DNA of 64,000 nt from Roseobacter cerasinus. GTDB taxonomy: Bacteria; Pseudomonadota; Alphaproteobacteria; Rhodobacterales; Rhodobacteraceae. Positions 1 to 8,385 of the stretch are shown one piece after another. Below the pieces are notes generated by a model. It did not search any database, was not told the origin of the DNA, and saw only the letters and a program-made list of their open reading frames with translations. Made by a program: the position numbers and the translations under genes. Within the stretch, counting starts at the first letter, position 1. Every line of letters starts with the position of its first letter. Location of the stretch: the NCBI RefSeq assembly GCF_009811755.1, contig NZ_BLIV01000008.1, positions 104,378 to 168,377 of the forward strand, read 5' to 3'.

Positions 1-2
1 AG

Positions 3-191
3 ACTAAACAGATAGCGCGCTTGAACAGCGTTCGTACACTTCGACTTCACACCAACTCAAAAATGGCGAGCAACTTGGCGCTCTATCAGAGGGCTGGCTT
101 TTACCAAACTGAAATCGTTCCGCATCCAAGTCGCGTGGACCACGAACTTGTTTACATGCAATTCGACGTTGAAGAGCCAAACAGCGGCTAA
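3..191 (+). CDS. GNAT-family N-acetyltransferase, C-terminal part (partial)
   Basis: The gene enters from the left edge; the frame beginning at base 3 is open to a TAA at 189-191. The visible 62 residues include LHTNSKMASNLALY followed by QRAGFYQTEI, the usual end of a GNAT acetyltransferase: a strand, the asparagine-rich helix that packs against acetyl-CoA, then the Y..AGF turn. These enzymes move an acetyl group from acetyl-CoA to an amine or other acceptor. The substrate cannot be inferred from this piece. No start codon is in the window. The family call rests on motif recognition. Confidence 0.7.
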   Translation, partial: TKQIARLNSVRTLRLHTNSKMASNLALYQRAGFYQTEIVPHPSRVDHELVYMQFDVEEPNSG

Positions 192-666
192 GTCCGCGAC
201 CCGTTAATTGCCGCCGCCATCCTCGCTGCGTGATGAACGAATGGCTGCTTCCTCTGCCGCCGCGCGGCGTTATCAACCAAGCACGTGCAGCGATTTTCAC
301 GCTGTGCGCGCGCGGCATTAGTTCAAGACGTCCGCTAAGGGCTCAAGAGCCAGCCTTTGCGTCGATATGCATGCCGGGCAGCTTTTTCCGGATTTCAGAT
401 ATCTCAGTCAGTTGGTGACCTTGCGTTTGGCATCAGTCGAGACCTCTGCGTGCCGCTGCGACCCTGGCCATGGCCTGCAACCCAGCGACATGGGGGCACG
501 GCCAGCAACGCCATGTTCCAGATCATGATGCGACACTCCTTAAATTGCGACAGAACGAGATGTTGAATGTCGCAGGTTTATTGTATACTTTTGCATACAG
601 AAAAACCGGCCCCGGTTCCCGGCGGGCCGATCCGATCATTGGCAAATTCAAAAAACTGGGTGCTGC
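192..666. other. Intergenic region upstream of acnB, no convincing gene
   Basis: Several short open frames cross this stretch on both strands, but none has a recognisable protein pattern or a good ribosome binding site. The right-hand 90 bases are more AT-rich and hold a near-palindrome at 582-599 that probably belongs to the acnB promoter. The left 350 bases may be decayed coding sequence; I cannot name it. Confidence 0.5.
582..599. promoter_or_regulatory. Imperfect inverted repeat in the acnB promoter region
   Basis: TGTATAC (582-588) and GCATACA (593-599) are complementary at six of seven positions around a four-base TTTT spacer, 67 bases upstream of the acnB start. Operators of the TGTATACA type are common for GntR-family repressors. 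Assignment to any regulator is inference; no regulator gene of that type lies in the window. Confidence 0.35.
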
Positions 667-3459
667 ATGAGCCTCTACGCTGACTATCTGAACGAGATTG
701 AAACCCGCAAGGCGGACGGTCTGAACCCCAAACCGATTGATGACGGTGCGCTGCTGCGCGAGATCATCGCGCAGATCAAGCAGGCCGACCATCCCCACCG
801 GGCTGACTCCCTGCAATATCTCATCTACAACACCCTGCCCGGCACGACGAGCGCGGCCGCAGACAAGGCGCAGTTCCTCAAGGAGATCATCCTGGGCGAT
901 GTGGCCGTCGACGAGATCACCCCCGCCTTCGCCTTCGAGCTGCTCTCGCATATGAAGGGCGGCCCGTCGGTCGAGGTGCTGCTTGATATCGCTCTGGGCG
1001 ATCACGCGGAGCTTGCGGCGCAGGCGGCGGCTGTGCTCAAGACCCAGGTCTTTCTTTATGAGGCCGACACCACCCGCCTGAAAGGCGCCTATGATGCGGG
1101 CAATGCGGTGGCGGCGGATATTCTCCAAAGCTACGCCAAAGCGGAATTCTTCACCAAACTGCCCGAGATCGACGAAGAGATCGAGGTCGTCACCTATATC
1201 GCCGCTGAGGGCGATATCTCCACCGACCTTCTGTCGCCCGGCAATCAGGCGCATTCGCGCTCTGACCGTGAGTTGCACGGCAAATGCATGATGTCCGAGA
1301 CCGCTCAGAAAGAGATCGAGGCGCTCAAGCTGCAGCATCCGGGCAAACGCGTGATGCTGATCGCCGAAAAAGGCACCATGGGTGTGGGCTCCTCTCGTAT
1401 GTCTGGCGTGAACAACGTCGCCCTTTGGACCGGCAAACAGGCCAGCCCCTATGTGCCCTTCGTCAACATCGCGCCGGTTGTGGCGGGCACCAATGGCATC
1501 TCGCCGATCTTCCTGACCACCGTGGGCGTGACTGGTGGCATCGGGGTTGATCTGAAGAACTGGGTGAAAAAACTCGATGAAGACGGCAAGCCGATCCTCA
1601 ACAACGACGGCAACCCGATCCTGGAACAGCGCTATTCGGTTGAAACCGGCACTGTTCTGAAGATCAACACCAAGACCAAGAAGCTCTACAGCGCGGATGG
1701 TGGTGAAGAGCTGGTGGATATGTCCAGCTCCTTCACGCCCCAGAAAATGGAGTTCATGAAGGCCGGCGGCTCTTACGCCATTGTCTTTGGCAAGATGCTG
1801 CAGACCTTCGCCTGCGAGGCGCTTGGCGTGCCGTTGAAATCCGCCTTTGCCCCGTCGAAAGAGATCAGCCATGAGGGTCAGGGCCTGACGGCGGTCGAGA
1901 AGATCTTCAACGCCAACGCGCGGGGTACAACGCCCGGCAAGGTGCTGCACGCAGGCTCGGATGTTCGGGTCAAGGTCAATATCGTGGGCAGCCAGGACAC
2001 CACCGGCCTGATGACCAGTCAGGAGCTGGAGGCGATGGCCGCAACCGTGCTCTCGCCCAGTGTCGATGGTGCCTATCAGTCCGGCTGTCACACGGCGTCT
2101 GTCTGGGATCAGAAGGCGCAGGCCAACACGCCGCGCCTGATGGCTTTCATGCATAAATTCGGCCTGATCACCGCGCGCGACCCCAAGGGCGTCTACCATG
2201 CGATGACTGATGTGATTCACAAGGTGCTGAACGATATGACCGTGGATGACTGGGCCATCATCATCGGCGGCGACAGCCACACGCGCATGTCCAAGGGCGT
2301 GGCTTTTGGGGCTGACTCCGGCACTGTGGCTTTGGCGCTGGCCACCGGTGAGGCAACCATGCCAATCCCGGAATCGGTCAAGGTCACCTTCAAGGGTGCA
2401 ATGGCGCCGCATATGGATTTCCGCGATGTGGTGCACGCCACCCAGGCGCAGATGCTCGCGCAGCACGGCGACAACGTCTTCCAGGGCCGCATCATCGAGG
2501 TGCACATCGGCACGCTGCTGGCGGATCAGGCCTTCACCTTCACCGACTGGACAGCAGAGATGAAGGCCAAGGCGTCGATCTGTATCTCCAATGACGACAC
2601 GCTGATCGAATCGCTGGAAATCGCCAAAGCGCGCATCGAGATCATGATCGACAAGGGCATGGACAACGACGTGCAGATGCTGCGCGGTCTGATCGACATC
2701 GCCGACAAACGCATCGCCGAGATCCGCTCGGGCGAAAAGCCCGCCCTGTCACCGGATGAAAACGCCAAGTACTTTGCCGAAGTGGTCGTCGACCTTGACG
2801 AGATCGTCGAGCCAATGATCGCCGATCCGGATGTGCACAATGTCGATGTGTCCAAGCGCTACACCCATGACACCATCCGCCCGATTTCCTTCTACCAGGC
2901 GGAAAAGAAGGTGGATCTGGGCTTTGTCGGCTCCTGCATGGTGCATAAGGGTGACATCAAGATCGTCGCGCAAATGCTGCGCAACCTCGAAGCGGCGCAT
3001 GGGAAGGTGGAGTTCCAGGCGCCGCTGGTGGTGGCCGCGCCCACCTACAACATCATCGATGAGCTGAAGGAAGAGGGCGACTGGGAGATCCTGCAGAAAT
3101 ACTGCGGGTTCGAATTCGACGATGCCGCCCCGAAAAACACCGCACGGACGGAGTATGAAAACATCCTCTATCTCGAACGTCCGGGCTGCAACCTCTGCAT
3201 GGGCAATCAGGAAAAAGCGGCCAAGGGCGATACGGTGCTGGCCACCTCGACCCGGCTGTTCCAAGGGCGGGTCGTTGCCGATTCCGCGACGAAAAAAGGC
3301 GAGTCGCTCCTCGGCTCCACTCCCGTCGTTGTCCTGTCGGCCATTCTTGGCCGCACGCCCACGCTGGAGGAGTACAAGATCGCTGTCGAGGGGATAAACC
3401 TGACGAAATTCGCGCCGCCCCAACAGACCCCGATGGGCGCGGGGTCCCTACACTTCTAG
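667..3459 (+). CDS. acnB: Aconitate hydratase B
   Basis: The 930-aa product interconverts citrate and isocitrate via cis-aconitate in the TCA cycle, in the cytoplasm, using a [4Fe-4S] cluster. The N-terminal helical repeat domain typical of AcnB is present (SLYADYLNEIETRKADGL). The three cluster cysteines are visible: Cys757 in GSCMVHKGD, and Cys841 and Cys844 in PGCNLCMGNQ. It is longer than the E. coli protein (about 865 aa). Part of the excess is an insert near residues 299-345 rich in Asp, Asn and Lys, and part lies between Cys757 and Cys841. The start ATG at 667 gives the expected N-terminus. It is a single-gene unit; finding it 2.5 kb from a repABC module suggests that this copy is on an extrachromosomal replicon or chromid. 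Confidence 0.97.
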   Translation: MSLYADYLNEIETRKADGLNPKPIDDGALLREIIAQIKQADHPHRADSLQYLIYNTLPGTTSAAADKAQFLKEIILGDVAVDEITPAFAFELLSHMKGGPSVEVLLDIALGDHAELAAQAAAVLKTQVFLYEADTTRLKGAYDAGNAVAADILQSYAKAEFFTKLPEIDEEIEVVTYIAAEGDISTDLLSPGNQAHSRSDRELHGKCMMSETAQKEIEALKLQHPGKRVMLIAEKGTMGVGSSRMSGVNNVALWTGKQASPYVPFVNIAPVVAGTNGISPIFLTTVGVTGGIGVDLKNWVKKLDEDGKPILNNDGNPILEQRYSVETGTVLKINTKTKKLYSADGGEELVDMSSSFTPQKMEFMKAGGSYAIVFGKMLQTFACEALGVPLKSAFAPSKEISHEGQGLTAVEKIFNANARGTTPGKVLHAGSDVRVKVNIVGSQDTTGLMTSQELEAMAATVLSPSVDGAYQSGCHTASVWDQKAQANTPRLMAFMHKFGLITARDPKGVYHAMTDVIHKVLNDMTVDDWAIIIGGDSHTRMSKGVAFGADSGTVALALATGEATMPIPESVKVTFKGAMAPHMDFRDVVHATQAQMLAQHGDNVFQGRIIEVHIGTLLADQAFTFTDWTAEMKAKASICISNDDTLIESLEIAKARIEIMIDKGMDNDVQMLRGLIDIADKRIAEIRSGEKPALSPDENAKYFAEVVVDLDEIVEPMIADPDVHNVDVSKRYTHDTIRPISFYQAEKKVDLGFVGSCMVHKGDIKIVAQMLRNLEAAHGKVEFQAPLVVAAPTYNIIDELKEEGDWEILQKYCGFEFDDAAPKNTARTEYENILYLERPGCNLCMGNQEKAAKGDTVLATSTRLFQGRVVADSATKKGESLLGSTPVVVLSAILGRTPTLEEYKIAVEGINLTKFAPPQQTPMGAGSLHF

Positions 3460-3539
3460 GCTCAGTGATATCGCCCCGCCATCCAACGGGCGCGGCTGAC
3501 GTTGCATAGCGTCACGAGACCTAGACACCAACACAGGCC

Positions 3540-3556
3540 CTGCCCCCTTGGGGCAG
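3540..3556 (+). terminator. Possible hairpin downstream of acnB
   Basis: CTGCCCC and GGGGCAG form a perfect 7-bp stem with a 3-base loop, 80 bases after the acnB stop codon. There is no T-tract, so this is at best a Rho-independent-like or RNA-stabilising hairpin. The rest of 3460-3730 shows no gene I can support. Confidence 0.3.
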
Positions 3557-3730
3557 GCAGACCTGTTGCCCGACCGAAGCTGATACGCGGTAACGCGAAG
3601 GGCTCGGTCATCTACATGGCGGGTGTTGCAGCCATCGCCTTCGACGGCATGCAGAGCCTCGATTGGCCGCTATGTGCAGTGGCGCACCATTGCGCTGGGA
3701 TCGCATCAGCATCTGTTTAATGTGCCCAAA

Positions 3731-3874
3731 TCACGGCACCTCTTGCTCAGTTGTGCAGTCTCCTGTGCCACCTATTCCCCCTTGGCGCGGGCAATCTTTT
3801 GCGGGCACCACATCGGGTGTTGAACATGCAGTCAGAGCGATCAGCGCAACGAGCGCGATTGTCTTACGGATCAT
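3731..3874 (-). CDS. Very small lipoprotein (47 aa)
   Basis: The ORF starts at 3874 (MIRKTIALVALIALTAC). It has a basic n-region, a hydrophobic stretch and a lipobox LTAC, with Cys17 as the likely lipidated residue, followed by about 30 residues rich in Gly, Thr and Pro. An AAAGG sequence lies 9-13 bases upstream, which is why this start is preferred over the longer frame beginning at 3940. Its start overlaps the end of the upstream DUF6502 gene by 11 bases, so the two are almost certainly co-transcribed. Function unknown; very short lipoproteins of this kind are often envelope-stress or lysis-related, but nothing here proves that. Confidence 0.6.
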   Translation of the reverse strand: MIRKTIALVALIALTACSTPDVVPAKDCPRQGGIGGTGDCTTEQEVP

Positions 3875-4610
3875 CTGAATTGACCTTTCGATCTCGGTCA
3901 TCGAAAAAATATCCACCAGCGCGGAACCGGTGAGGCCCATCTTCGCTGGCTGGGAACTCTTGGGCCATTGTGTCCATCTCCTCCAGTGTCTGTCTCATGC
4001 GAGACCTGAAGTGCTGGTCGAGCTGCGTTACTGCGTTGACGGATAGGCCTTCGTAGTGAACACCCATGTCGTAGTTCTTGGCCGCGTCCACAACGTTCGA
4101 AACTGCCGTTTCCAGATGGTCACCAACATTGTCCGCCAGATACGCCAATTGGTCATCCGAGCCTGCGGCGGGTTGATAGCTGCGCGCATTGAGGCTGACC
4201 TTTTCGCCGGTTTCGCTGACGGTGCCGGTCTCAATTAAAATGTCCAGAAATGTGCGTGGATGGACATCTTTTCGAATGCAGCGCGCGAGGCTGGTAAAGC
4301 TGCCATCCCCGCCTTGTATCGGGATTCCTTTGGGATCATAGGCCGGGTCATTCCACCAAAGCGCGATGATTTCCGCCAAGGGTTGGCGCTTGGATTGGGT
4401 CGGAACGTCTTCGCCTCGCAACTTCGCAATGTCGCGTCGCTGTAGGCCGGTTTTGATGCTGATCTTGCTGTCTGTCGCGGTCCCGTGGTCAAGGCGCTCA
4501 GCGGCTTCAATGTAGGCATAGCGTAAGCGACGCTCCACGACCGGAAACAACCATCCCTTTTGTACGGCCAGTCGCGCCAGCGGGCGCAAAATGGGGTCAA
4601 GACAATGCAT
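3864..4610 (-). CDS. DUF6502 family protein, possible DNA-binding regulator
   Basis: The 248-aa product resembles DUF6502 proteins: it opens with a helix (LRPLARLAVQKGWLFPVVE), then YAYIEAAERL, and at residues 47-66 a segment that reads like a helix-turn-helix (DSKISIKTGLQRRDIAKLRG). The start at 4610 is chosen because family members begin just before the LRPLARL helix. The frame is open to 4673, but that would place the N-terminus across two palindromic operators. The start codon directly abuts operator 1 (4611-4627), so binding there would block expression, consistent with autoregulation. It precedes the 47-aa lipoprotein gene. Family membership is recognised from pattern; the regulatory role is inference. 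Confidence 0.65.
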   Translation of the reverse strand: MHCLDPILRPLARLAVQKGWLFPVVERRLRYAYIEAAERLDHGTATDSKISIKTGLQRRDIAKLRGEDVPTQSKRQPLAEIIALWWNDPAYDPKGIPIQGGDGSFTSLARCIRKDVHPRTFLDILIETGTVSETGEKVSLNARSYQPAAGSDDQLAYLADNVGDHLETAVSNVVDAAKNYDMGVHYEGLSVNAVTQLDQHFRSRMRQTLEEMDTMAQEFPASEDGPHRFRAGGYFFDDRDRKVNSDDP

Positions 4611-4673
4611 ATGTGTATTTTGCACATTTTTCTTGATTGCGCAACAGATGTATGAGATGTGCAATTTACACAT
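4611..4673. promoter_or_regulatory. Pair of near-identical 17-bp palindromic operators between divergent genes
   Basis: Site 1 (4611-4627) is ATGTGTATTTTGCACAT and site 2 (4657-4673) is ATGTGCAATTTACACAT. Read on opposite strands they match at 15 of 17 positions; each has half-sites ATGTG and CACAT. Centres are 46 bp apart. Site 1 touches the start codon of the DUF6502 gene and site 2 lies 38 bp upstream of the start of the divergent lipoprotein gene. The arrangement suits one dimeric repressor controlling both directions, the DUF6502 protein being the obvious local candidate. Confidence 0.65.
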
Positions 4674-4711
4674 TTATATCTGAACCCAGTCTGATGAAAC
4701 GGAAGAATCTC

Positions 4712-5269
4712 ATGAAACTCCTCGCGACGGCATGTCTCCTCGTGCTTCTTGGCGCCTGTTCTGCTCCACACTTCGTCGGTGACGCCCGGCCAGTCCCGGT
4801 CACCTCTACAACGCCTGATCATTTTGAATTTCCCGCCCGCTTTGCCGTAGCGCGGCTTGTCTATGGAAGGGCCCAGACGGCAGGCCCAGAGGAGGCAGCC
4901 CCGTGGAGCGATTTGGCAAATCGCTCGAAGACTCTGGGCAGCTTTACCCCCCTGACACGCAAACTGCCCAACACCCGATATTCCCAAACCAAGGACTTGG
5001 TCGAAGCCGCGCGTGAGCAACGATTTAACTACGTGCTTTTGGTTCGTATGTATCCGTCAACCGGAGCGGCTGATGTTATGCTTTTGCACGCGGGATCGGG
5101 CGGGGTTATGGCCACTGCCACGGCTGTATCACCTTCAGGCGGTCAACGCGGGTTTTGGGGCGGTCAGATCCGCAACCCGGCCCGATTGGAGCGCGCTACA
5201 TTGAAAATCGCAAAGGCGGCCATGCCTTTGGTCGAGGACACGCTGCGTGGCGCCACCATGCGCCAATAA
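4712..5269 (+). CDS. Lipoprotein of unknown function (185 aa)
   Basis: The start at 4712 follows a GGAAG ribosome binding site (4701-4705). The N-terminus MKLLATACLLVLLGAC has a hydrophobic core and a lipobox LGAC with Cys16. The remaining ~165 residues have mixed alpha/beta character, with segments such as FAVARLVYGR and FNYVLLVRMYP. These resemble periplasmic lipoproteins that carry a small soluble domain, but I do not recognise a named family. An alternative start at 4694 lacks a ribosome binding site. The gene is divergent from the DUF6502 gene and shares its operator region, so it is probably under the same control. Confidence 0.7.
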   Translation: MKLLATACLLVLLGACSAPHFVGDARPVPVTSTTPDHFEFPARFAVARLVYGRAQTAGPEEAAPWSDLANRSKTLGSFTPLTRKLPNTRYSQTKDLVEAAREQRFNYVLLVRMYPSTGAADVMLLHAGSGGVMATATAVSPSGGQRGFWGGQIRNPARLERATLKIAKAAMPLVEDTLRGATMRQ

Positions 5270-5480
5270 GGAGCGCGCGAGGCGTGGCGTGGTCCACGAC
5301 GCAGCCGCAGGTCTTACCCCTTGGCATTCCGGTGCAATCGGGTCACTCTGTGGTCTGTAGACGCGCCGCCAGCCGCCATGCCTCTGAGGTCCTCGCCAGC
5401 GCGCAGTTTGCGGACCACCCCAGAATGCTCTCTGACCTTGCTTCTGAAACCCTTTGCCGTGCTCCCTGAAAGGACCCCCG

Positions 5481-5801
5481 ATGTTCATCGCCATGAATCG
5501 CTTTACCGTCGCAAAAGAAAACGAAGAGGCGTTTGAAGCGCTCTGGCTCGGGCGCGACAGCCACCTCAAGACCATGGACGGGTTTGTCGAGTTCCACATG
5601 CTCAAGGGGCCCGAGGCGCAGGATGGCACACGGCTATATGCATCCCATACCGTCTGGTCGTCTGAAGACACCTTCCGCGCCTGGACCCGATCAGATGCGT
5701 TTCGTGCGGCCCATAAGGACGCGGGCAGCACCGCGACGTTGCACCAGGGCGCGCCCACATTTGAAGGGTTCTCCGTGATCCAGGAAATCGCTGCCGACTA
5801 G
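5481..5801 (+). CDS. IsdG/HmuQ-type haem-degrading monooxygenase (ABM fold)
   Basis: The 106-aa protein has the antibiotic-biosynthesis-monooxygenase fold. Asn6, Trp68 and His78 fall at the spacing of the Asn-Trp-His triad that IsdG-type haem oxygenases use to bind haem and open the porphyrin ring, releasing iron. The start at 5481 has AAAGGA (5469-5474) upstream; the longer frame from 5454 lacks one. A haem uptake cluster lies 4 kb downstream (hmuR to hmuV), which supports a role in using imported haem, but the repABC module sits between them. Substrate and product are inferred from the triad and context. A strong hairpin follows at 5853-5874. Confidence 0.75.
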   Translation: MFIAMNRFTVAKENEEAFEALWLGRDSHLKTMDGFVEFHMLKGPEAQDGTRLYASHTVWSSEDTFRAWTRSDAFRAAHKDAGSTATLHQGAPTFEGFSVIQEIAAD

Positions 5802-5852
5802 CACCAGACGGCGGAGCGTGGACACTACACGTGCCGTCTGACTGCCACAGAT

Positions 5853-5874
5853 CAAAGGGCCCTGTGGCCCTTTG
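5853..5874. terminator. Hairpin terminator after the haem monooxygenase gene
   Basis: CAAAGGGCC and GGCCCTTTG form a perfect 9-bp stem with the four-base loop CTGT, 52 bases after the stop codon at 5801. The T-tract is short (TTTG), so it may be a weak intrinsic terminator. It would separate this gene from repA. Confidence 0.55.
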
Positions 5875-6021
5875 TGCGCATTGTGCCTCAGCTGTTCAGG
5901 ACCGCGATATCTAGATACCCCTTGCGCGAATCCCATGTCTCGGGCAATAGTCACGGAAAAAGGCGGTCAAACGGTCAAAACCGTGATCCGAACGAGGCAG
6001 TCAGCAGAGGGTCCCACGCAG

Positions 6022-7209
6022 ATGGACGGCGTTCAGGCTCAAGATGATCTCAATTCCGTCATTCGGCAACATGCCGAATGGCTGGCATCGCAGTTGCATG
6101 CGCAACGCGAAAGCCTGTTTCCGCCGGATGCGGCCAAGGCCATGCGCAAATTCACCAGCGGCGAGGCGGCCACGCTTCTCGGCGTCGGTGACAGCTATCT
6201 GCGAAAGCTGCATCTGGACGGTCGCGGCCCGACGCCTGAGATGACGGCAGGCAATCGCCGGCTCTATTCGGCGGCTGATATTCAGTCTCTACGCCGCACA
6301 TTAGAGACAACCGCGCGGCGTCCGGGAGAGTATCTGCCAGGTCGCCGCGACGGCGACAGCATGCAGATCATCGGCGTGATGAACTTTAAGGGCGGGTCCG
6401 GCAAAACGACGACAGCGGCGCATCTTGCGCAGCGTCTGGCGCTCAAGGGCTACCGGGTGCTGGCCATCGACCTCGACCCGCAGGCGTCGCTGTCGGCGCT
6501 GCATGGGGTCCAGCCGGAATATGACCTGCCTGATGGCGGCACGCTCTATGATGCGATCCGTTATGAAGAGGCCTCGCCCATTCGTGATGTGATCCGCCCC
6601 ACCTATATTCCCGGTCTTGATCTGATCCCCGGCAATCTCGAGCTGATGGAGTTCGAGCATGAAACGCCGCGCGCACTGGCCTCCGGGGCTGCGGGGCTGT
6701 TTTTCTTCCGGGTCCGGCAGGCGTTGGCACAGGTCGAAGACGACTATGACGTGGTGGTGATCGACTGCCCGCCGCAGCTTGGGTTTCTCACCATGTCGGC
6801 ACTCTCCGCGGCGACGGGGGTGCTTGTCACCATTCACCCCGAAATGCTCGACGTGATGTCGATGTCGCAGTTCCTGCGGATGACCGCGGATCTGATGGAT
6901 GTGATTGCTGAGAGCGGCGCGGATATGAAGCACGACTGGATGCGCTACCTGCTGACCCGCTACGAGCCCGCCGACGCGCCGCAGAACCGGGTCGTGGCGT
7001 TCTTGCGCACCATGTACGGCGATCATGTGCTGAACGCGCCGATGTTGAAATCAACCGCCATCTCTGATGCGGGCCTGACGAAGCAGACGCTTTATGAGGT
7101 CGAACGCTCCGCCTTCACCCGCGCCACCTATGACCGCGCGATGGAGAGCCTGAACGCGGTGAATGATGAAATTGCGGCTCTGATACAGGCCACTTGGGGG
7201 CGCACATGA
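6022..7209 (+). CDS. repA: RepA, ParA-type partition ATPase of a repABC plasmid
   Basis: The 395-aa product has an N-terminal region with a helix-turn-helix-like segment (FTSGEAATLLGVGDSYLRKLHLDGRG), then a deviant Walker A motif at about residues 121-130 (NFKGGSGKTT), a Walker A' (AIDLDPQASLS) and a Walker B (VVVIDCPPQLG). RepA ATPases position plasmid copies with RepB and parS, and repress the repABC promoter. The ATG at 6022 gives the length usual for RepA; upstream in-frame ATGs at 5872 and 5935 would add residues not typical of the family. RepB follows with an ATGA overlap at 7206-7209. Confidence 0.93.
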   Translation: MDGVQAQDDLNSVIRQHAEWLASQLHAQRESLFPPDAAKAMRKFTSGEAATLLGVGDSYLRKLHLDGRGPTPEMTAGNRRLYSAADIQSLRRTLETTARRPGEYLPGRRDGDSMQIIGVMNFKGGSGKTTTAAHLAQRLALKGYRVLAIDLDPQASLSALHGVQPEYDLPDGGTLYDAIRYEEASPIRDVIRPTYIPGLDLIPGNLELMEFEHETPRALASGAAGLFFFRVRQALAQVEDDYDVVVIDCPPQLGFLTMSALSAATGVLVTIHPEMLDVMSMSQFLRMTADLMDVIAESGADMKHDWMRYLLTRYEPADAPQNRVVAFLRTMYGDHVLNAPMLKSTAISDAGLTKQTLYEVERSAFTRATYDRAMESLNAVNDEIAALIQATWGRT

Positions 7210-8210
7210 GCAACAATCGCAAAAAACGCCTCTCCATGCTCGACACACTGGCCGCGACGCAGGCCCCTGCCCCGTCAGGTTCGATGATGGCGACCAATCG
7301 GGCCCTGCGCTCGGCCCGCGATGCGGTGGATGCGCATCATGTCTGGGATCTGGACCCGTGGTGCATTGACGATCTGCGCCCCGAAGACCGGCTGGATGCG
7401 GGTGATGTGGCTGATCTGCGCGACGCGATTGAGGTGAACGGCCAGACGGTGCCCATCCTCGTGCGCCGCAGCCCTGACAACCCGGACAGGTACTTGCTTG
7501 TCTACGGGCGCCGTCGGCTTGAGGCGATCCGCCAGTCTGACAAGGTCGACAAGGTCCGCGCGCTGGTCGCTACGCTGGATGACACGGCGGCTGTTCGGGC
7601 GCAGATTTCCGAGAACATGGCGCGGCGTGACCTCAGCTACATCGAGAAAGCGCTCTTTGCGCGGGCTTTGATCGACAGCGGGTTTGGCACCCAATCGCAT
7701 GTGGCCGAGGTTCTGACCGTCAGCAAATCAGCGATCTCCATGGCGCTGGCGGTGGTGGATATGGTCAGCGTGGATCTGGCCCGCGCCATAGGCCCCGCGC
7801 CCGGTGTTGGTCGTCCGCGCTGGGACGCGCTCAGTCGCGCCATTGAGACCTCTGGCGTCGACACCGCCCATTTGATCCCCATTGCGCAGGATGCGCATGA
7901 CAAGGCGGCTGTGGCGGCGGTCAGCGACCCGACCGTCCTGCCCGCTGATCCATCGGTCGCGGCCTTTGAGGCTGTGGCGGCGGAGCTGGACAGACATCAG
8001 GCCGCATCCCCGGCGCAGAAACCTGCCAAAGCCTTGAAAAGCCGGACAATTCAGGCAGGCGAGCGGCGCATCGCCACGGTCCGGCGGGCCGGGTCTGGCG
8101 GTGTGCGGCTGGATGTGGACGCAGGTAATTTCGCGGACTGGCTGGAGCGCAACGCCGACGCCGTCCTTCAAGAGCTTCACACGCGCTGGCAAACGCGCGG
8201 CGAAGAGTAA
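7206..8210 (+). CDS. repB: RepB, ParB-type partition protein of a repABC plasmid
   Basis: This 334-aa ParB/Spo0J-like protein binds the plasmid centromere and works with RepA. Visible are the N-terminal box with SMLDTLAA, the ParB nuclease-like domain (LRDAIEVNGQTVPILVRR, YGRRRLEAIR), the arginine-rich box region (AQISENMARRDLSYIEKALFA) and a helix-turn-helix (THVAEVLTVSKSAISMAL-like, residues about 160-180). It is coupled translationally to repA by a four-base overlap. Its likely binding sites, two identical 16-bp palindromes, lie just after repC at 9546-9606. Confidence 0.93.
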   Translation: MSNNRKKRLSMLDTLAATQAPAPSGSMMATNRALRSARDAVDAHHVWDLDPWCIDDLRPEDRLDAGDVADLRDAIEVNGQTVPILVRRSPDNPDRYLLVYGRRRLEAIRQSDKVDKVRALVATLDDTAAVRAQISENMARRDLSYIEKALFARALIDSGFGTQSHVAEVLTVSKSAISMALAVVDMVSVDLARAIGPAPGVGRPRWDALSRAIETSGVDTAHLIPIAQDAHDKAAVAAVSDPTVLPADPSVAAFEAVAAELDRHQAASPAQKPAKALKSRTIQAGERRIATVRRAGSGGVRLDVDAGNFADWLERNADAVLQELHTRWQTRGEE

Positions 8211-8247
8211 GGCAAGAGCAGCAACCAAGGAGGCACGCCAGACAGGC

Positions 8248-8370
8248 AAAAAAAAGGTCCCGCAAAGCGGTGGCGCCCTACGAGACCCTTGTTTCTAGCA
8301 CCTACAAGGTACGATTTTGCGCCCTGCCCTGCAAGTCCCAAGTGATTCGCAGGACCGGATAATTTGTGCC
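8248..8370 (-). ncRNA. incA: Candidate incA antisense RNA between repB and repC
   Basis: repABC plasmids encode a small antisense RNA in the repB-repC gap that limits RepC synthesis and sets copy number and incompatibility. On the minus strand this gap holds a hairpin (CCGC-TTT-GCGG core, within GGTC...GACC) followed directly by eight T residues (opposite the A-run at 8248-8255), which is the expected terminator at the repB-proximal end. The 5' end is not defined; the right boundary given is a guess that keeps the RNA upstream of the repC start. Confidence 0.5.
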
Positions 8371-8385
8371 TGCGTGAAAAATACT

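Noticed and set aside
523..2505. 660-aa open frame on the minus strand
   Set aside because: It is the complement of acnB; its sequence is rich in His, Arg and Gly without domain motifs, as expected of an antisense shadow in high-GC DNA.
3502..3823. Small plus-strand frames after acnB
   Set aside because: No ribosome binding site or family pattern; they overlap the small lipoprotein gene on the other strand.
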